In this document: piece by piece, positions 58,008-64,000 of the stretch
Layout of the letters: each line of letters starts with the position of its first letter
How positions within the stretch are numbered: position 1 is the stretch's first letter
Assembly: GCA_028456385.1 (NCBI GenBank)
Contig: JALNQF010000012.1
Span: 1-64,000 of the forward strand
Length of the DNA: 64,000 bases
Direction: 5' to 3'
Origin: Ophiosphaerella korrae
Lineage: Eukaryota; Ascomycota; Dothideomycetes; Pleosporales; Phaeosphaeriaceae
Notes under the pieces: model-generated
What the model saw: the letters and a program-made list of their open reading frames with translations, nothing else
What the model was told of the DNA's origin: nothing
The model's database searches: none
Program-made: the position numbers and the translations under genes

Positions 58008-59846
58008 CTATCTCTGTTTCCCGCCTCTCTCAGCCGTCTCCAATTCCGCAACACTACTCTTCCTCCTCTTCTCCTTCCGCTCATGGAACGTCTTATCTAA
58101 GTTCTGAGCAAACTTGGACTTCGCACGAATCTCTGGGCCCTTCCAATATACGATGTAGATTGGTATAGTGACCACAAATGCAAGGCATGCAAGAATTGTC
58201 GACGCATACTGTACGGGCCGACCAGTAATATTTTTGTATAGAGGCGTCGAATACATGGCTGCTACACCAGCCATGAAGTCCCGAGCGAGATCGTTACCAC
58301 CGGTCGCAAATGCCGCGTATGGGTCGTAGGCGGCAGTTTGGTAGTCTATTGAAGACTGGTAGATTGCGTACTAATTACGTATTACTACAACCATTGCGAA
58401 AGGCGCCGGGTGTACGTACATTTGCCATGGCTATTAGTGTTGAGAAGGCCATTGGCGCTATCCACGGTATGCCATAGCTAGGACCAAGAGACGTCCATGC
58501 AAAGCCGAATAGACCCAACGTCTCTAGGGGCGCCAGGAAGAGTAGCCACCAAAGCCGTGCTTCTGGTGCTACTGATCCTGGATTTTGTCGACGTTTACGC
58601 CGGAACCTGATAATGGACGGCATATACGAAGCATACGCTAAGATATAACCAATTAAAATGCTTCATAATGTTAGTTATTTCGCTAGAAGGAAATGATCAA
58701 CTTACGGGATGAATGCAAGGCCGATGCCGACAGTACCGAATCCCCACTGTGAATATACTTGTTGGACGATTCCAAGAAGGTGAAGATCAAAGCATCGCTA
58801 AAGCCGCTGAGTAATGACAACCAGAGGACAATGGGTTCAGTGAAAAACATGTAAAATGGCCTAGTGAACGTCAGTTCATTGTAAGAAAAGAAGTGCATGA
58901 AAAACACATCTCCAGAAGATAGTAAGGACTTCTTTAAAAGTAATCTTGTGCCCGCCACAAATTTTGTTCGGGCCATAAATGTTTAGGTCCTCTCCAGTCT
59001 TGCGCCGTCGTTTTGCCTCCCGGTCAAGAAGTATAGTTGAACGCGTTTCTGGATTGCAAATTAAATGTATAATTTGAACAAATGCACCAATAATGAGCTG
59101 TATCCAAAAGATCCAGGGCAGAGATAAATGCTCCTCGGCGAATGCGCCAATGATAGCCCCTACCACAGACCCACCGACAGATGAAAGAACCAAGAAGGCA
59201 ACTGCGAACTCTTGCTCACCCGGTTCCCACATGTCTGCGAGCACACCTAGAGTCACTGAACCACCAGCGGTGGAGAGGCCGCCTAGGGTCCTGCATACGA
59301 CGTATGTCGCATAGTCGTTTGCCAATGCACACGGGATCTGCCATATGTTGACAAGGAACAAACTAGTCTGTTGAATCGGCCACCGACCAAACTCTTCTGG
59401 CCATGGCGCCCAAAGTTCGCAACCGAAACCATAAGCGATGAGGAAAGCCATCTGCGGAATTCGAGCAACTTGCTCGCTGACTCCATATTTCTTGTGTACG
59501 CCACTTGCGGCATGGGAGTACATCGATGCATTGGTATTGATGGAGATCTGAATGAAGAAAACGACAATGAGGATTTGCCTGTAATTGTTGGTGCCGTGTG
59601 GTTTGCACCAAGGTGTCAAGAAACAAGCATCAGCTCCCAAGGCTGCACAAACGCCATGGCAGTATTACACCCAACGCGCGACAAAAACCGAAAGCACCAA
59701 GCTTCGACTTACCATTTTCGCCAAGTAGGAAAGCTATAACCAAGGACACCCCAAGCATCCGAATCTTGAAGCTCATTCCTGCCGTCTTTATGCTCGTGTT
59801 CTGTCTCTGGGACGGCAGTAGGCTGTTGTTCCTCGATGGTCGCCAT
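58008..59846 (-). pseudogene. MFS transporter (drug/polyamine antiporter type), disrupted
   Basis: Five exons (59846-59713, 59578-58910, 58860-58706, 58660-58420, 58370-58008) would encode about 520 residues. Helices and loops match fungal DHA1-type major facilitator proteins: GFGCELWAPWPEEFGRWP, GGLSTAGGSVTLGVLADMWEP, the ETRSTILLDREAKRRR central loop, LSLLSGFSDALIFTFLES, and a long basic C-tail. Two lesions are visible. The exon 2 donor reads AG|ATGTGT instead of AG|GT. In exon 3 one base is missing after FLESS, because QQVYSQWGFGTVGIGLAFIP lies in another frame. The summed exons total 1562 bases, one short of a multiple of three. I infer a recent pseudogene, or sequencing errors. Confidence 0.8.
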
Positions 59847-60664
59847 GTTATTTGGCACAGCACTTGAGTTGCGAAAAGATTATGAACGCAAGTGGGACTA
59901 CTACTTCATAAGCCTAGGGTCTAGGAGAGAAGGCATATCTACTGCTTTCACACTCTCGGGATTTCACCTTTACCCCTGCACTCTGACTTCATCAAGTGGG
60001 TTGGCTTTGTCTTACGGTGAGCTTCACCCTCCAATCTGGCGCTTATATTGCGCGGCCAAGGCTGTTTTTACCTGAGCCAAGACAATGGATTGCATGCGGG
60101 GTAGCCATCGTCGATGTTGCAGTATGGGATTCGCGACTTTCCCACTCGTGTTGGTGGTTGCACGGGTTGCGGGCGTTAGCAGCCAAGACGAAGGACGAGA
60201 CATTGCGTCATAGGCGTTCTATAGAGGCACAATATGCAGCCGCGATCCTGGATTTGGATCTCGCAGTGCGGTACAGTCATATAGGTGTCGCACAATTAAT
60301 TAGTAATGTCATACGGTGTAACAAAGGACGAAACGAAGTATGGGTTCGCCTGTGCTTCACGCTCATGGTCGGTGATCCACTGAGGAACCAGAGTATGAGA
60401 ATTGCACTAGCTTTAGTATACCGTGTAGGCACCGTCGCAGGAAGCATAATCCAACCTCACGCTCAAAAGGAATCACTGTAATCTTCTCCTTTGATGCCCT
60501 CAGGCGACTACAGGCTGCATAATGATCTCAATTATTTATCCCCTACATCTTGCTTATTATAATTACACTCCTTACAGCGCTTTCTTTCAGCCTAGGCGTT
60601 TCCATGGCTACCTCTGTTGTTGAATTTCATATCTCTGCTAAACTATTACAACCTCCTCATACCA
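59847..60664. other. 820-bp intergenic, no gene assigned
   Basis: Upstream region of the MFS gene and 3' flank of the patatin-like gene. A plus-strand frame at 59996-60481 starts from a non-ATG codon and has no recognised family, so it is probably non-coding. Confidence 0.45.
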
Positions 60665-62402
60665 TCACCGGCCCTGTGGGCCAAGCAGAAGTGCCGTGAT
60701 TGCCTCTACACAAGCGTAGAACTGTTGGCTCACCTCTGGCTGCACCAAATATTCCGAGGTCTTCTCTTTGACAGCGTCCTCATGGCACCATTCCTCCAAC
60801 GGCACATCTTCTAGTCCGGGTACGTTAAACCTGAAGTACTTCATCCACCCTCTCTCCATAAGCGCTTGGTGGTCAGCCTCAAACTTTTCACCCCACGCCC
60901 TGGCTTCCGCATTCCTATCCTCGACTGAATTCGCCATTTCGGCAATCTCGCTGTCTCGATCAATGCCAAGGCCGGAGCCAATGGATACAATAATCATCAT
61001 GTCATTGGCGTAACGGAAAAGCTTTCTACATTCGTACAGAATGTCGCGAACCGGGTTGTTCTTTGCTGTGCCGTGATCAACCAAGCCAGGCTGGATAACA
61101 AGACGTTGGTTTACTCCTGGCTGAGGTAACATGTATCTGGGCGCTACAGCCGTTGCCTTCATCGCCTGCGCTATCGTCATGTTTGCATCTAAATCTGGTC
61201 CAGTGATGCGCCGTGTTTGGTACGAGCGCATTAAGGCAGCCTTGTTTGTGCCAATCTCAATGTGTGTCGACACAACGAATCTAATTCATAGTTAGTAGTT
61301 GCCAAGTTTGCGGTCGAATTTCCAATACTCACACGTCTCCTGATTCATCCCTATCATCAAGCAAGCGTTCGTCATAGTTACCTAGTTCTTGCTTGATAAT
61401 AGTTTTGATTTCATTCTCAAGCGCTGTTCCATCGCCGTGCGTTATTTTGGCATGCGGATCCAACGAAATAAAAAAGTCTCTCTTATTGAGAAAAACTTGC
61501 CTGGCAATCTGCTTGTACGCCTCTCTAGCTCGATGCGCTTGCATCTGAAGTCGGCATAGTAGAATAGCTATCACTCCTCCCAGAGAGCTACCGCCTGTCA
61601 AGTCGAAAATTTGGTGTGGATCAAGTCGCTGCCCAATCTTAATGCAGATAGCGTTTACAAGTGATTCGATTAAAAGTAAACTTGATAGACCGCGAATACC
61701 ATCGCCGTCAATAGAGAGAAGAATTTTAGTTTCTCGAGTCCGTGAGAGAACTACTTGCGCAGGTGCTGTAGGCTGAAGAGGAGGACCTTGAGATGGCTGT
61801 GGTTGTGGAAGGGTCAGGTCACCTTGTATGTTAGAAGTTTGTGCTGTTTGAATGGGGTAGGCTGATACTGGGGGTTGAGAAGCATATGGTGAGGCATAAG
61901 ATGTATTCGAGGTTGAGGTAACAAGCGGACCAGGGTGTTGCGGAGATACAGAAGCTACGAGTTGAGCAGCTCCCTCAGCATCGGCCGTAGGCGAAAGAGG
62001 CGCCGGGTTTTTTTCAGGATCAGCAGTAGTTGCTGGAGCAAGTTCATTTTGCGCTACTAGAAGTGGCGGTTGGCCATTACCCAGCGCCGTGGGCGGACCA
62101 GGAGGAGGTTGAGCCGGCCATGGCGTGTAGCCTGATTGCGGATCATTTATCAATCGCTGCTCTGCTTCTTGTGCGATTCGCCTTATATCTGGATCTTGAG
62201 CTTTGCTACGATTGGTTACTCACCATATTCATGTCTGGCGCACACACGCGACTTACTACTTGACCCAGCCCACGTCCCACGACTCCCAGCGTCCTGACAA
62301 TAGGAACTGGATTGCCGAAGGATAGCGTTGGTCATAGAAGAAGTGGGTACCTTCGATTGGCGAGTATCGCACCAAACTAAAATCTACCTCCGTCCACGAC
62401 AT
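60665..62402 (-). CDS. Patatin-like phospholipase
   Basis: Three exons (62402-62257, 62205-61333, 61280-60665) give 544 residues. Exon 1 encodes MSWTEVDFSLVRYSP...WDVGWVKY, found only by joining in phase across a 51-bp intron. A Pro/Gln/Thr-rich linker follows (about 70-175). The patatin domain starts with SIDGDGIRGLSSL (oxyanion loop DGxxRG). It then has GGSSLGG with the nucleophile Ser in GxSxG, and VDHGTAKNNP, where Asp of the Ser-Asp dyad sits in DHG rather than DGG/A. Related fungal patatins often sit with NLR-like domains or act in lipid-based immunity or catabolism. Here it stands alone. Predicted acyl hydrolase, intracellular (no signal peptide). Confidence 0.87.
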
Positions 62403-63211
62403 ACTGCACTAGTTTGCAGAGAAGGCGGTATGGCGAGTCCAGAAACGAAGATAGTATGCCGGTTCGGTGTCTGGTGTAGACAACAACGAGCGGGCAACAG
62501 CCCTAAGAGATGCGCAGCGTACCACAATCCTGCCGGTTTCCACCCGGCCGTTAATTAGGAGGATATGGCCTGCATTAAGCTTCTACGTGGCCAATCGCCA
62601 TGCACTGCCCGGCCCGCGCTGCGAGGTATATGCACCGCCAGCTCCTTAGGCCAAACTGAGGTAGCGCCATCAGCAAACGCTGTTCAATCGGCCGCGGTCA
62701 GTTCCGTGTGACATGGGCTGCCAGTGCTAATGATGACACCCAGCCGGGAAAAGGCAAACTTTTAGCTGTTGTGAGACTTGCGCCCCTGGAAGTTGGCGTA
62801 AGATTAGCACATCCTTGCTGGGTCACGACCACTTACCGTAAATTGACGTAAAAAGGGCCGACAGTTGCTGAAATAAAGCAAATAAAATGCACAGGGAAGT
62901 TTCAAGTTCGATCGAAGGGAGCAATCACAGCCATCACTCGATTGCCGATGGGCCGTAGGAGAGCGAAAGTTTGTTTTGTTGTGCCATGCAACCAGATGAA
63001 GCCCAGGCAGGATTCGCGTTTTGCGGACCGAGCCGTCCCCGCGTCCATCCGGTTAGACTTGGATCGGAGAGGTCAGTGCTACGTTCTGACTATAATGACT
63101 CACGAAATACGTTGACACATTTGATCATCATAACAGATGGGAACATTGAATACTGTTATCCGGTTTGTAAATTTCTTGCCCTATATCTTCGAAATGTCTG
63201 TTGATTTGACC
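62403..63211. other. 800-bp intergenic, nothing identified
   Basis: Lies between the start of the patatin-like gene and the 3' end of the rightmost gene, both on the minus strand. No convincing frame or repeat was seen. Confidence 0.5.
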
Positions 63212-64000
63212 TCAGTTGACACCGAGTAGATCTGGCAGCTCTATCATTTCCTTCTGCATCTCCTTAACCATTGCCATGAATTCCATCTTCTCCATGTCTG
63301 ACGCAAACTCGATCTTGGCTCCACTGATTACTTTCTCCTTCTCCAATTTCCTCCCTTCTTCTTTTCCTTTGCCCTTAGCTTTTGTACTACCAGCAACAAC
63401 ACTGTCTTTTCTAATAGCCTTGTCGCCTTTATCAACCGGTACCCTCAGGCCTTTAATCTTAACCTCTCGGTTCCCATTGTCTTTGAATTTGATCGGATTG
63501 ACTGAAGAGTTTAAATAGAAGGCAAGATAACCATTGCGAAAATCAGCAGAGAAGTGTATGAGTGCAATGATAGCACCCGTGTCGTTGTCTTCCCACACAC
63601 GTAGATTCTCTAAACCACACATTTGTTCAGCATAGGAAAATGATTTACCGATACCTTCGTGGATGCGCATCGTTTTTTCGGTGCGAAACGTGGCGAGCAG
63701 GGTACGACCCATCAGCTCATTCTGAAAAAGTGCACTAGCTGTTGCTATATCAGACGTTGATCTACCTGAATTCACCAAGGGCTTACCTTGTGGTGTGTCA
63801 AAGACGTAATTTACCCAACTCGTCTTCGAAGCCTTTGTCAACCGATTTCCATGCTTTACGTCATGGAATTTCAGCTCACAAGGCACAGTAATGGAGACTT
63901 TGGTTGGAGAAAAGTAACTTGAGTATGGGATAAACATTTGCTCATCATCCATTCTAAGCTCCATTCGTATCGTGTTGTCGTCACTGAACGTCCATATTGA
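63212..64000 (-). CDS. Hypothetical protein, C-terminal part; runs off the window
   Basis: The minus-strand frame is open from the stop at 63212 to the end of the window (about 262 residues). An ATG at 63964 is internal: upstream codons continue SIWTFSDDNTIR in frame, so the true start is likely beyond 64000. The middle part is globular (beta-rich, with VWEDNDTGAIIALIHFSADF). The C-terminal part is a Lys/Glu-rich linker (KAKGKGKEEGRKLEKEK) and an amphipathic Met/Glu helix ending ELPDLLGVN. I recognise it only as a fungal hypothetical protein. No signal peptide can be judged. Confidence 0.6.
   Translation of the reverse strand, partial: SIWTFSDDNTIRMELRMDDEQMFIPYSSYFSPTKVSITVPCELKFHDVKHGNRLTKASKTSWVNYVFDTPQGKPLVNSGRSTSDIATASALFQNELMGRTLLATFRTEKTMRIHEGIGKSFSYAEQMCGLENLRVWEDNDTGAIIALIHFSADFRNGYLAFYLNSSVNPIKFKDNGNREVKIKGLRVPVDKGDKAIRKDSVVAGSTKAKGKGKEEGRKLEKEKVISGAKIEFASDMEKMEFMAMVKEMQKEMIELPDLLGVN

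Noticed and set aside
59996..60481. 161-residue plus-strand frame between MFS and patatin genes
   Set aside because: Begins at a non-ATG codon, no recognisable domain, and overlaps a promoter region.

Overview
The window is nuclear DNA from a filamentous ascomycete (Pezizomycotina). Most multi-exon genes have introns of about 44-65 bp with GT-AG ends. The gene content is typically fungal: a Cla4-type PAK kinase, a Spo12 protein, a LaeA-like methyltransferase, a HET/NB-ARC/TPR immune-type receptor and a bilirubin-oxidase-type multicopper oxidase. A Dothideomycete (Pleosporales-like) is my best guess, but the sequence alone does not prove it. I saw no tRNA, rRNA or CRISPR. The first 74 bases are an uninterrupted G run, probably a sequencing or assembly artefact.

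Layout. 0.2-11.3 kb is gene-dense: RPF1 (ribosome biogenesis), GRS1 (glycyl-tRNA synthetase, apparently with mitochondrial and cytosolic starts), a LaeA-like methyltransferase, a PAP2 lipid phosphatase, an unknown three-exon gene and an SDR. 11.3-17.5 kb is gene-poor and AT-rich. It holds a 209-bp dispersed repeat and a frameshifted, truncated P-loop gene. 17.5-34.7 kb carries an SGNH hydrolase, UreF, a Spo12-like protein, a decayed membrane-type gene, a cysteine-rich secreted protein (effector-like), a GNAT, a regulator-like protein, a Baeyer-Villiger monooxygenase divergent from a cyclase-family hydrolase, a single-pass cell-surface protein and a second SDR. 35.7-44.8 kb is conserved cell biology: the Cla4 kinase, alpha-actinin and a multi-pass membrane protein. 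45.3-50.2 kb is a probable transposon-like unit, described below. 52.7-54.7 kb is a multicopper oxidase. 57.5-62.4 kb has a second copy of the 209-bp repeat, a broken MFS transporter and a patatin-like phospholipase. A gene runs off the right end.

The most interesting feature is at 45.3-50.2 kb. Two homologous arms of about 430 bp lie in inverted orientation and begin with TAACAYCCCCC. They are flanked by GATCAATT / GATCAGTT. Between them lie a nested small inverted-repeat element and a complete HET-NB-ARC-TPR receptor gene broken by a single in-frame TAG. Its TPR units are nearly identical 126-bp tandem repeats. This suggests an NLR gene carried by, or captured in, a long-TIR element.

Gene models were built by eye from reading frame, splice signals and remembered family sequence patterns. 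Phase agreement across every intron was checked. Exon coordinates are given in each entry.
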